Of a DNA stretch of 64,000 bases, positions 17,357-26,317 are shown piece by piece. Below the pieces are notes generated by a model that was given only the letters and a program-made list of their open reading frames with translations, did no database searches and was not told the origin of the DNA. This stretch comes from Anditalea andensis (lineage in GTDB: Bacteria; Bacteroidota; Bacteroidia; Cytophagales; Cyclobacteriaceae): the NCBI RefSeq assembly GCF_000714815.1, contig NZ_JMIH01000016.1, positions 372,001-436,000 on the forward strand. Reading direction: 5' to 3'. The first letter of the stretch is position 1, and each line of letters begins with the position of its first letter. The position numbers and the translations under genes were made by a program.

Positions 17357-18955
17357 TTATTTCTGTATTGCATCTTTTCGCAAATCATTTCCTTTAATAA
17401 TCGGATTTTTTGAGTTTTGGAAATAATTATTTTTAATGATAATCTTTGAAGAATTTGCCCCTCCTACCTTCAGGAAGTTGGGGGTTTCCACCATGGGAAA
17501 ATTATTATGGATAAGAATATTGGAAACATTCACGAGTTCTACCACAGGACTATTTTCCAATGGTTTTCTCGATTTTACATTATTGAGTATGATGTTTTCA
17601 GATTCTTCAATTTTGAAAGAAGGACCTTCTTCTGTAGATATTTCCACATTGTGAAATTCAACATTGGTAGCCGTATGTACAGAAAAACCTTTTTTAGCTT
17701 CCATATTGATATTAGTGAAGGTCAGGTTATCAATTGGCATTTCAGTGATTCCTTTGACATGCCCGGCCACATTTACATTTGATCCTGTTACATTGGAAAT
17801 ATGGATGTTTCTGAAAGTTGGCGTCCGCTCGGTTACCGGTTCTTCTTCGGTGTTTGGATCATAAAAAAGATCCAATACAATGGCCTGGTCTCCGATGTTT
17901 TTCATCACCACATTGCTTACCCTGATTTCTTCTACAGTACCTCCTCTTCCCCGAGCAGATTTTAACCTTATCCCCCTCTTTGTTCCATCAAAAACACAGT
18001 TTGTAATCGTCACCTTTTTTATATCTCCTGAGACCTCACTTCCTATTACTACTCCCCCGTGACCGCTAAGCATGGTACAGTTGGTAATGGTTACATTTTC
18101 GGTAGGGGTCGCATATTTTCTTCCATCCATGTCCCGACCTGATTTAATGGTAATGCAATCATCTCCGACACTGATGTGGCAATCCGAAATACGTACATTT
18201 TTGCAGGAAGTAGGGTTAATCCCATCGGTATTTGGTGATGGCGGGTTAAGGATCGTCACTCCCGTTATGGTTATGTTCTCACTAAAAGCCGGATTGATTG
18301 TCCAGAAAGGAGAATTGACAATGGTAATGCCCTCTATCCGTATGTTCTTGCATTTAAAAGGCTGAATCAATGGTGGCCTGAAAAACTTGATCTTCATTGT
18401 TCCCTGATAATAGTCTGCAGTTTCTAAATCCGGATTCTGCTCGTCCCACATTTTCTGATACCTATTGAGGGGCAGTTCTTCCTTTGGATATTTCACCCTG
18501 TACATTTCTTTCCACCAAGCCTCCCCTTGTCCATCGATTTTCCCCCTACCTACTATAGCAATGTTTTCCGCTTCATAGCCATAGATCAATGGTGAGAAAC
18601 TGTTCATTACAGTTCCTTCCCATCTCAATTTTACAAAAGGTAAATAGTGGTCAAAGTCAGTAGAAAATTTTAAAACTGCTCCGGCATCCAAATGCAAAGT
18701 GATATTGCTTTTTAATTCAATTGCACCTGTTAGATATTCTCCTGCTGGAAAATATATAGTCCCACCACCCGCTTCAGAAGCTTTGTTAATGGCATTTTTT
18801 ATTGCCTCTGTTGTTAATTCTCCAACATTATTTCCACCTTCTTTAAGTATATTATACCAGCCATCTTTATCATTGCTATATGCAGGTGAGACAGTTATTA
18901 AAACAGATAAACCAATGATAAATAATATTTTATACATCAATTTGGGTCTAAGCAT
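17357..18955 (-). CDS. GH28 polygalacturonase-family glycosidase (first copy)
   Basis: This is a right-handed beta-helix with the full GH28 active-site set: NTDG (residues 242-245), GDDC (264-267), GHG (298-300) and RLK (330-332). A signal peptide (LSVLITVSPAYS) directs export. At 532 residues it is longer than fungal endo-enzymes and matches Bacteroidota exo-acting members. An insert between the first strands (residues about 145-190) is common in exo-polygalacturonases. Reaction: hydrolysis of alpha-1,4-galacturonic acid or related pectic linkages. It sits between the GH140-like and GH43-like genes. A second methionine at 18937 is an alternative start giving a shorter n-region. Confidence 0.92.
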   Translation of the reverse strand: MLRPKLMYKILFIIGLSVLITVSPAYSNDKDGWYNILKEGGNNVGELTTEAIKNAINKASEAGGGTIYFPAGEYLTGAIELKSNITLHLDAGAVLKFSTDFDHYLPFVKLRWEGTVMNSFSPLIYGYEAENIAIVGRGKIDGQGEAWWKEMYRVKYPKEELPLNRYQKMWDEQNPDLETADYYQGTMKIKFFRPPLIQPFKCKNIRIEGITIVNSPFWTINPAFSENITITGVTILNPPSPNTDGINPTSCKNVRISDCHISVGDDCITIKSGRDMDGRKYATPTENVTITNCTMLSGHGGVVIGSEVSGDIKKVTITNCVFDGTKRGIRLKSARGRGGTVEEIRVSNVVMKNIGDQAIVLDLFYDPNTEEEPVTERTPTFRNIHISNVTGSNVNVAGHVKGITEMPIDNLTFTNINMEAKKGFSVHTATNVEFHNVEISTEEGPSFKIEESENIILNNVKSRKPLENSPVVELVNVSNILIHNNFPMVETPNFLKVGGANSSKIIIKNNYFQNSKNPIIKGNDLRKDAIQK

Positions 18956-19004
18956 TATCTATGGGGGATTTTTTAATTTGAATACAATAGCTTTAAGCCT
19001 TTCC

Positions 19005-20432
19005 TTATTCGTAAGTTAGCACAAGTACCCAATCATTTCCATCCTGTTCTTCCCCGTCTGGCTTGAACTCCTGAACCCTGTCACCAGACATTCTTCCAAT
19101 GTTGGAATACTCTCCGGTTCTGGGATTAAACCATTTTGCTTCTACTTCATTCCTTCCTAATTCATCCATATTGATAGCTATATCTCGACCGGTATAAGTA
19201 TATATCAAAGCATATCCTTTGCCCTTGGTGGCTACCAAGTAGTCATATCGCTCTCCCTGATTGGCCACTAATTCTTGAGCAGGTTCCCTATCAAAATAAT
19301 CGAAATCCAGCATCAGATTTTTAAGATGGATCATCTGGGAAGCACCAGGTGCATCCAATGCCTCAGTCCAATACATTTCATTCCCATATGCCCCAGTCTC
19401 ATCGATAGGCCTATGCATTTGCATAATAGCACTATGACCATATGTGTAGCCGGCAGCTCCTGCGAATACAGACCAATATCCATATCTTCTTACTGCATTA
19501 TCATCCCAGAATCCTTCTTTAGGATCATGAAGCCCAATAGGAATACCTTCATAAGATGGTTCCCCGTCCAAAGTTGGCATCCTTCGATCCAGATCATAAT
19601 CAGCTTTTACATATCTCCAATTATCTTCGCCATAGGCTTTTTCAGTGTCATCCTGATCATACCTTCTATGTCCTGACTGGAACATATGAAAATCCATCCA
19701 ATCTTCATCCGCAAACCAATCTGAAGATTGTGTTCTGCCTCTAGGATGGAAAGTGATCAATTGATCAGGATTATTGGCGCGTAATGTTTCACCTAACCTG
19801 TTCCATACTTCCGTGGAATCACTTCCCGGCACATCTCCACCATTTAGCCAGACGATATGGTTTCTATTACCATATCGATCTGAAAGGAATTTACCATAAA
19901 TTTCTACCTGATCCCTATCCACATGACCGGCACGTACATTAGATCCCCAGATAGGCACCATGGCTACATAGATGCCTCTTTCTTCAGCTTTATCAATAAC
20001 AAAATCTACATGATCCCAAAAATCATAGGCATCTCCGTCACCATAATCTGTACCCTCAGTAGTCAATGGTCTAGCCACATCCTGATTTACCAGAGCGCTG
20101 TCCCCATAAGCATTAACAGCTCCTACTGTATGTAAGGTCATTATCTGAATGATATTAAAACCTTTTTCTTTCCTGTCATCCAGATATTTTTCTGTTTCTT
20201 CCCTATCCAGTTTTCCAAAAAGTAACCAAGCGGTATCCCCCAACCAAAAGAAAGGTTCCCCAGATTCAGTAGCAAAAAACCTTTGATTATCGCTGATCTT
20301 TAACTTTGGCAATCCATGCCTCTGATCAGTTTCAGTCTGCTCTTGTGAAGCCGGTTCACATGAAATGAGAAAGAGCATTATAAATGCTCCCATCATATAA
20401 ATGGTGTTATTGAATCTTGTCTTATTTCCCAT
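19005..20432 (-). CDS. GH140-like (DUF4038) apiosidase, lipoprotein
   Basis: A lipoprotein signal (AFIMLFLISC) is followed by the DUF4038 TIM-barrel start (ATESGEPFFWLGDTAWLLFG). Candidate catalytic residues are D200 in VWLNGGD and E291 in TLDGEPSYE, spaced as expected for the acid/base and nucleophile of GH140. A small C-terminal beta domain (ALIYTYTGRDIAI onwards, NPRTGEY) follows. The known GH140 enzyme cuts the apiose linkage that tethers RG-II side chains A/B to the backbone, so this gene is one of the better RG-II markers in the window. Family assignment by motif is fairly firm; apiosidase activity is an extrapolation, because DUF4038 includes uncharacterised groups. Confidence 0.75.
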   Translation of the reverse strand: MGNKTRFNNTIYMMGAFIMLFLISCEPASQEQTETDQRHGLPKLKISDNQRFFATESGEPFFWLGDTAWLLFGKLDREETEKYLDDRKEKGFNIIQIMTLHTVGAVNAYGDSALVNQDVARPLTTEGTDYGDGDAYDFWDHVDFVIDKAEERGIYVAMVPIWGSNVRAGHVDRDQVEIYGKFLSDRYGNRNHIVWLNGGDVPGSDSTEVWNRLGETLRANNPDQLITFHPRGRTQSSDWFADEDWMDFHMFQSGHRRYDQDDTEKAYGEDNWRYVKADYDLDRRMPTLDGEPSYEGIPIGLHDPKEGFWDDNAVRRYGYWSVFAGAAGYTYGHSAIMQMHRPIDETGAYGNEMYWTEALDAPGASQMIHLKNLMLDFDYFDREPAQELVANQGERYDYLVATKGKGYALIYTYTGRDIAINMDELGRNEVEAKWFNPRTGEYSNIGRMSGDRVQEFKPDGEEQDGNDWVLVLTYE

Positions 20433-20468
20433 TTTACTCTTACTTTAGATCTTAGCTATTTGGTTATA

Positions 20469-23400
20469 TTATTTGATTTTCCTGATCCATATCAGCTGGT
20501 CAGCTTCAGCTTCTACCTTTATTGATCTTGTTCTTTTGTTAGTTGATTTATTCACTGTTTTTCCAGACGACGGGTGGATCATCAAAACCTCAAACCCAGA
20601 CCTGGCACCCCGCCATTCCTCACCAATAGTCTGTTTTTTATGACTATATATTATACTTTCCCCTTCCTCGTTTTGCATCCTCCATACATCAGCATTCTGG
20701 GTTTCGGTTGGTTTCATGGTAGCAAGGCTCCTGTAAAATCCAGGTTCATTTACCTGTGGTAATGCCGGAAGTGACCCTCCTCCAAACAAAACAGGCCATC
20801 CCATTCTATTAGAATTATTATGGGAAAAGATTACTGATTTATCAGGAAATCGAGATTTATAATCTTTAATAGTGGCATAAACTGCCTCCGAAGTTAATTT
20901 ACCTGAGCTCATTTTCCGGGCATGTTGCCTGGGGGCCAAATGTACACCGCCTTCAGGTGCATATACTCCTTCCTCGGTTGGATACCAATATCGGATATCT
21001 ATCAGATTAATCAATCCTGCTCTTTCCTTGTCCGCCAGGATCGCATCCTGAACATCTTTAGTGGTACTTAATCCTATCCAGGCTTTCTTACCTGTTTCTG
21101 ATTCCCACTCACGGATTACATCAAGCCAAAACTCTACAAAATGTAAGGGCCCTGTATATTCTGCACTGACCAGCTGTAGGACATTGGTGTTGTCAGCAAA
21201 GTTATCCAGACATTTTTTGATATAGCTACGGTGTAATTCTCTTCTTACAGGATGAGTGATGTCATAAAACTGCTCATCCAGAAAAATCCTTTTGTCTCCC
21301 GCATATGGAACTGGCTCCGAAAATCCAGTATTATTAATATTATTGGCAGTACGCCATGGAAAATCTGCATAATGTGCACCGGCTTCCAATATGTTGTGCT
21401 GAAAATACTGCTGATGAATCAGGATAATACCTTCACTTTCTGCTTTATCGGCAAACTCCTTCAACCTATTCCAATACCAGGGATTGAATTTTGTCAGATC
21501 ATATTTACTGAGGCCATCCCAAGCAGTTCCTTCTCCACTTCTGGCAAATGGCTGTTCATAGAACGGAGGCCAAACGTCTCCGTCCATTCTCCGCACCCGC
21601 TGATGATCATCCCTCCTTCTGTCATACCACAATCCGTAATTGTGTTCCAATGCAACTACCTGCTGGGATTTTAAATGCTCTATTACTTCATCCAGCTCAT
21701 CTGTTAGCCCCTTCCCATATCTACCGGGGACGAAGCGTGTTACATGAACAGAGGCGGTACTGACGTCTATCGGCCGGAGACTGCCTCTCCACCAAGAAAC
21801 CTGATGTCTATCACCTGTCAACATCCGATCTCCTGCCAGCACTATACCATTGATAGTTTTAATGTTATTACGTTCTACTTCATTAGTAGGACTAGATGTT
21901 TTAACAACCAACTTTTCATAACTTTTAGCTTTCCCTAAACTCAAATCAATAGGATTTCTATTGCCAGCCTGATCTATCCAGTCAGAAAGCGTCATTATCT
22001 TTTCCCTTGCCAGAATTGTCAATTCTCTTGCCTGCTCCTTTGTGGGACTGGTAGATGCTTCTCCTGCCATTGGCATTAACTGTGGATTAACTAGTACCAC
22101 TTCCATCCTCTCTTCCAGCTGTGCATAATAAAGACTTTGTGGATTTACGTGACTATTGACATTCTCCCAATAGCCATCTCCGTAGGATTGTGCCCATACC
22201 CCAAAAGCCCAGTTTTGTGCAGTGGGCGGATTAAAGTTTTCAATCTTGGATGCGTCAGATTGCCAGATGACTGAATTGGCAATGGTCCATCCTGCCCCTC
22301 TTTTTGATTGGTGCAAATTATTAAAGACAAGGGCATTTCCATCAATTTTTACCATATCAAATAAAACCCCTGAAGACCATCCCTGCTGCCCGCCGCTAAA
22401 ATTAAAGGGCAAATATGCTTCACACTGTACAAATGCATTTGGTCCCGGTACTGCGAGGCCTGTGGTAAAATCATGGTAGCCATATTCGGAATAGCACCTC
22501 TGGAAAAGAGTTTGCTGCCCCTCGGTAAAAAATGTATTTCTCCTGCCCCCACCTATCTCTGAAACAGGGTTTAAAGATTTACAGTCTTCTACAGTGATCC
22601 GCCTACCTGAAGAATAAATGGCTACAGCTGAGCCCGCAAAATTCTCAAAATTTACCTGCCTCACCCAACTGTCCTGAACATTCTCCATCGTAATACCCAT
22701 CCAGCGATGTGCCTCATCTTTGGGATTCGAAGTATCATAAGTAGAACTTAAAGAGAGGTTTTCTATACCTATATTTTCTATTCTTCCATTCCACTGGTAA
22801 GGAATGATATATCCGCCTCCAAAGTTTATATCTATAGCCGTGGTGATAGGGACGTCCAATTCTACCATACTGCCGATCTTAGATACTATAGTCCTGTCCC
22901 ATTTGAGATCATGGTCACCAGGTTTCCAGCCGAGCCATCCTGTCTCGCCACCAAAATCTTTCATGCCCAATTCATCAATCCACTCTTCTGTAGATGGTCT
23001 TATTACATAGACCGAGGCATGTTTTTGCAGAGATTGGGGTTTGGTAATATGAATCCTTTTACCATTGACCGGTATATAATCATCCGTTATTTTAATCGTG
23101 TCTCCAAAAACTCTATCATCATGACCCAAAACTCTGATCAGCGTTTTTCGGTCTTGCCCACTTCCCAATAATATGGTGCCACCCTGACCAGCACCGCTTC
23201 CTCGAAGAACTACCCCGGACTTATTAAACACCAATTGTCCAGCTATTTCGTAGGTTCCTTTTTCCAGCAAAACTGCACCGCGAAACCCATTTTTTCCGAC
23301 AGGAAGTGTTCCTACTTCATCTATAGCAGCTTGAATAAGGGCTGTGGCATCTGAATTTTGAGGGCCAATAACAAACCTTGCCGGTACATTAGGAATAGCT

Positions 23401-23612
23401 TTTTCACTGCCTGCATACCCACAATAAGAAAAATCGGGTATACGGTCTCCTTTCTCATCTGCCTCATATGTCAAATTGCCCCCCTTATAGCTCAAGGGAG
23501 ATTGTCTGCCAGATAAATTGAAGGAAAAAAATAAGAAAAATATCAAAAGAAAAATTGGAAGGAGTACTTCCTTCCAATAAACAATAAAATTTAAACTATT
23601 TCTTTTAGACAT
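20469..23612 (-). CDS. pectate-lyase-superfamily beta-helix fused to DUF6298-like domain
   Basis: The protein has 1047 residues with an N-terminal membrane/signal segment (LLIFFLFFSFNLSG). Residues about 60-560 form a parallel beta-helix of the Pectate_lyase_3 type (ALIQAAIDEVG, GAVLLEKGTYEI, GVVLRGSGAGQGGTIL, many short turns). Residues about 600-1047 are a separate TIM-barrel-like part (WYDRRRDDHQRVRRMDGDVW, FADKAESEGIILIHQQYFQ, LLVSAEYTGPLHFVEF-like segment) that I recognise as DUF6298. No characterised reaction is known to me for this pairing. It sits with DUF3826 and PL1 upstream and GH140 downstream, so a pectin side-chain role is likely. Whether both domains are catalytic cannot be read. 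Confidence 0.7.
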   Translation of the reverse strand: MSKRNSLNFIVYWKEVLLPIFLLIFFLFFSFNLSGRQSPLSYKGGNLTYEADEKGDRIPDFSYCGYAGSEKAIPNVPARFVIGPQNSDATALIQAAIDEVGTLPVGKNGFRGAVLLEKGTYEIAGQLVFNKSGVVLRGSGAGQGGTILLGSGQDRKTLIRVLGHDDRVFGDTIKITDDYIPVNGKRIHITKPQSLQKHASVYVIRPSTEEWIDELGMKDFGGETGWLGWKPGDHDLKWDRTIVSKIGSMVELDVPITTAIDINFGGGYIIPYQWNGRIENIGIENLSLSSTYDTSNPKDEAHRWMGITMENVQDSWVRQVNFENFAGSAVAIYSSGRRITVEDCKSLNPVSEIGGGRRNTFFTEGQQTLFQRCYSEYGYHDFTTGLAVPGPNAFVQCEAYLPFNFSGGQQGWSSGVLFDMVKIDGNALVFNNLHQSKRGAGWTIANSVIWQSDASKIENFNPPTAQNWAFGVWAQSYGDGYWENVNSHVNPQSLYYAQLEERMEVVLVNPQLMPMAGEASTSPTKEQARELTILAREKIMTLSDWIDQAGNRNPIDLSLGKAKSYEKLVVKTSSPTNEVERNNIKTINGIVLAGDRMLTGDRHQVSWWRGSLRPIDVSTASVHVTRFVPGRYGKGLTDELDEVIEHLKSQQVVALEHNYGLWYDRRRDDHQRVRRMDGDVWPPFYEQPFARSGEGTAWDGLSKYDLTKFNPWYWNRLKEFADKAESEGIILIHQQYFQHNILEAGAHYADFPWRTANNINNTGFSEPVPYAGDKRIFLDEQFYDITHPVRRELHRSYIKKCLDNFADNTNVLQLVSAEYTGPLHFVEFWLDVIREWESETGKKAWIGLSTTKDVQDAILADKERAGLINLIDIRYWYPTEEGVYAPEGGVHLAPRQHARKMSSGKLTSEAVYATIKDYKSRFPDKSVIFSHNNSNRMGWPVLFGGGSLPALPQVNEPGFYRSLATMKPTETQNADVWRMQNEEGESIIYSHKKQTIGEEWRGARSGFEVLMIHPSSGKTVNKSTNKRTRSIKVEAEADQLIWIRKIK

Positions 23613-23646
23613 AGATTAAGATGTAAGAATTTTTTAGCAACGAAGG

Positions 23647-24294
23647 TTATTGCCGTGCTTGTCTGGAATACATTTCTTTCTCCGCTTCCTTCATATCAAT
23701 CCCTAAAGAAGATAGATAATTATTGATTCTTCCTTTATATTTCCCAAACCAGGCATGCTTATCTTTGGAAGTGCCGGCATCCATTGCATTTTCTCTCGCT
23801 TCTACCAGCCACATCCAGATTTTTTCCTTTTGCTCTTCGGTGAGAGTAGGTACCATCTCCTGATAAACTTTGAAGGTATTTGGAGCAACACCATAGGTCA
23901 TTCCATCTTTCACCTGATCGACCTGGTGATCACTCAATTCACTGGATAGTTGAGCTAAATATTGTTTGTGCAATTTTTTAAGCTTTTTATCTGCCTCTTT
24001 TTCAATCCTGCTAATATGCTTTTCTCTCTTATCTCCTGAATACTTTTCTTTTGCATCCTTTATTCGTTGGTCTCTTTCATCATGAATCAGACTGAGATTT
24101 CTATATTGAGCCGCCACATATCCTTTTACTTTTTCTTCCTTCTCTTGGTCTCCAATATTTATATTCTCAACTATTTTTCTAGCCCGGTCATTGGTGACTT
24201 TGATATACTCTGGATCAAAATCCTGAGCAACAGTTACTCCAAAAGACAATAAAAGGAAAAGCGAGGCTAAATAGCAAACTTGTGTTTTTTTCAT
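23647..24294 (-). CDS. DUF3826 family secreted protein
   Basis: This is a small exported protein of 215 residues: signal peptide to VTVAQ, then an almost wholly helical, highly charged body (RARKIVENINIGDQEKEEKVKGYVAAQYRNL, then KAKEKYSGDKREK-like stretches). It matches my memory of DUF3826, a family found beside pectin-degrading PULs. There are no obvious catalytic motifs. The alternating charged helices suggest a coiled-coil or helical bundle, as in periplasmic chaperone-like or Spy-like proteins, but that is speculation. It sits 12 bp downstream of the PL1 gene and 34 bp upstream of the DUF6298 gene, in one transcription unit. Confidence 0.75.
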   Translation of the reverse strand: MKKTQVCYLASLFLLLSFGVTVAQDFDPEYIKVTNDRARKIVENINIGDQEKEEKVKGYVAAQYRNLSLIHDERDQRIKDAKEKYSGDKREKHISRIEKEADKKLKKLHKQYLAQLSSELSDHQVDQVKDGMTYGVAPNTFKVYQEMVPTLTEEQKEKIWMWLVEARENAMDAGTSKDKHAWFGKYKGRINNYLSSLGIDMKEAEKEMYSRQARQ

Positions 24295-24305
24295 GACTAG
24301 ATAAT

Positions 24306-26018
24306 TTACTTAGTCGGAAGTAATCCTCCTTGTTTTTTGGCAGTTTCCAGAAGGGTGTCTTTATTATTAGCCCAATCGGTCCAATCTACTTTCTTCTTAG
24401 GATCTATCCCATTAATGTATTTTTCTATATTGGTATAACCATCATTATTCAAATCCTTCAAGGCATCCGATGGATCGTTTGGATCTAAGCCATATTTGGT
24501 TTCCCATGCATCAGGAATTCCATCCCCGTCAGAATCTTTATATGCATTCCCCGTGTATTCAGGATATCCACCTACCTGACTGATGTCCGTAATTATTCCT
24601 TTTTTATATGAATCCTTTTCTAATCTCCGCTTAATAAATTCACTTCCTGTATCTGTTTCAAGTCCGTCAGGATAATTAATTTCTCCAGTCCTTACCTGAT
24701 TTATTATTCTTTCATCTATCGGATCCCTTTTAGGTAATACAGCTCCTACATTCTCCAAAACATATTCATATGCTTCTTCGGCAGGCATCACATTATAATT
24801 AGCTACCCTAAAGGGTTCATCTCTTTTCATATATGAAAAATGCTCCTTTTCTTCGTCATCTGATACGCCGGCTATCTGTACTCCACCTTTCCAGTTATTT
24901 TGGGAAACTTCCGGATTACCTTCTACTAGATTCCCGGATACATATGCTCTACCGAATGTTTTTGGTTCCATGTATCCAGACTCCGGCTTTATGATTCGAT
25001 GCCTTACAGAACCATCAGGGGTAATAGGCCCCGGCTTGTAATAATTATTTATGACATTAAACATAGATCTAAAATCTCCACCATCTACTGTTCTGTTCCA
25101 CCAGTTAAAAAGCACATTATTTACAAATGTAAAATCCCCATACATCCCGATGGATGGATTCCGTCCGACATTGTTAGCCCAAAGGTTTCTTAATAAAGTG
25201 CTGTTCAGCCCTCCTACAGTACTTCCAAAGGCATGGTTATAAGTATCCAACCCTTCTGAAGATATAGTATTTTGGATGGTTATATTAGCAGTGGGAAGTT
25301 TTTGTCTTTCTGATCTTTCATTAGCCTGAAACATGTTTCTGTACATGGAGAGATTTTCATCCAGACCCCAACTGACTGAACAATGATCTATAATAACATT
25401 CCCCATTGGATCTCCTCCAAGTGCATCGTCCCTACGGGTGACGTCTGTTTCACCTCGTCTAAAACGCATATGCCTGATAATGACATCATGGGTATCCACT
25501 GCAAAAGTTTCTCCAGCTATCACCACCCCGTCACCTGGAGCAGTTTGCCCGGCAATAGTTACATAAGGAGCTCTAATGCTGATCGGAGTATTTAATCTAA
25601 TAATACCAGCTACCTTAAAAACGATCGTACGGGCGCCTCCGGATTCACATGCCTCTCTCAGGGTCCCTGGGCCGCTATCTTCCAAGCTTGTCACCACGTA
25701 AATTTTTCCCCCTCTACCTCCGGGAGTATATGCTCCACCCCCTTCAGCTCCCGGAAAAGCCGGAATATCAGCCTTTATAAAATCCCCCGGCTGAGACCCC
25801 CATGGCAAATAAGGACGTCCTTCAGCCCTTTCTTTAACTACAATTGGATAAATTTCTTCTTCCCAAAGTTTATTTAATCTTTCTTCCTCTTCTTCCATTC
25901 TGGCATCGGTGGCTGCCTGGAGATCATCGGGTATAGTTGGGTACTGAGCATGAGCGCTGTACCAGCTTAAGGATAAAAATGTAATTATTGTAAATACTTT
26001 ACTATAATAAACTTTCAT
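24306..26018 (-). CDS. PL1 pectate lyase (first copy) with C-terminal Ca-binding type-3-like repeats
   Basis: A signal peptide (to SAHAQ) precedes a parallel beta-helix with PL1-type landmarks: FPGAEGGG, GRGGKIYVVTSLEDSGPGTLREA, VTIAGQTAPGDG, VIIRHMRFRRGET and VIIDHCSVSWGLDEN. The acidic pair in the last block is a likely calcium site. The last 80 residues contain DSDGDGIPDAWE and LNNDGYTNIEKYI, thrombospondin type-3/dockerin-like calcium-binding repeats. The enzyme should cleave de-esterified homogalacturonan by beta-elimination and give unsaturated ends for the GH105. It is first in the 25-kb operon, about 30 nt after the proposed transcription start (operator site A). A paralog lies at 32998-34701. 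Confidence 0.9.
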   Translation of the reverse strand: MKVYYSKVFTIITFLSLSWYSAHAQYPTIPDDLQAATDARMEEEEERLNKLWEEEIYPIVVKERAEGRPYLPWGSQPGDFIKADIPAFPGAEGGGAYTPGGRGGKIYVVTSLEDSGPGTLREACESGGARTIVFKVAGIIRLNTPISIRAPYVTIAGQTAPGDGVVIAGETFAVDTHDVIIRHMRFRRGETDVTRRDDALGGDPMGNVIIDHCSVSWGLDENLSMYRNMFQANERSERQKLPTANITIQNTISSEGLDTYNHAFGSTVGGLNSTLLRNLWANNVGRNPSIGMYGDFTFVNNVLFNWWNRTVDGGDFRSMFNVINNYYKPGPITPDGSVRHRIIKPESGYMEPKTFGRAYVSGNLVEGNPEVSQNNWKGGVQIAGVSDDEEKEHFSYMKRDEPFRVANYNVMPAEEAYEYVLENVGAVLPKRDPIDERIINQVRTGEINYPDGLETDTGSEFIKRRLEKDSYKKGIITDISQVGGYPEYTGNAYKDSDGDGIPDAWETKYGLDPNDPSDALKDLNNDGYTNIEKYINGIDPKKKVDWTDWANNKDTLLETAKKQGGLLPTK

Positions 26019-26051
26019 TTGGGTGATTATTTAATTGGCAATAGTATAACG

Positions 26052-26095
26052 TAAATTTACAGAAGTAAAATAATTAACCATCCTGACGCATCCTG
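26052..26095 (-). promoter_or_regulatory. operator/promoter site A (CAGG direct repeat plus -7 element) for the large catabolic operon
   Basis: Operator 26082-26095 reads CAGGATGCGTCAGG in the transcribed direction: two CAGG half-sites 10 bp apart. After 22 bp comes TAAATTTA (26052-26059), close to the Bacteroidota -7 consensus TAnnTTTG. The PL1 start codon is about 30 nt further on. Five other sites in the window share this geometry. No classical -33 TTTG is evident, as in activator-dependent promoters. Confidence 0.6.
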
Positions 26096-26259
26096 TGATG
26101 AAATGATATAGAGTATTTTAAAAAGCAGGGAAAATTAGTATATATATATGAAATGATACCATAAGGTCAACGGGATCTTACCCTAAATTCTTTCTTCTAT
26201 AATCTTAAAGAATTCCCCTGATTTGAATACTAAATGATATTTTTTTTATTAGATAAAAA

Positions 26260-26301
26260 AATGAGGTATACTTTGATGTGAGCATCAAAATATACCTCAT
26301 T
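26260..26301 (-). terminator. intrinsic terminator after the first SusD gene
   Basis: A 19-bp inverted repeat (one G:U-type mismatch) with a 4-nt loop lies 16 bp past the SusD stop. In the minus-strand transcript it is followed by a run of U. It should separate SusC1-SusD1 from the downstream operon, which restarts at site A. Confidence 0.85.
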
Positions 26302-26317
26302 AAAATATTCTTTATAA

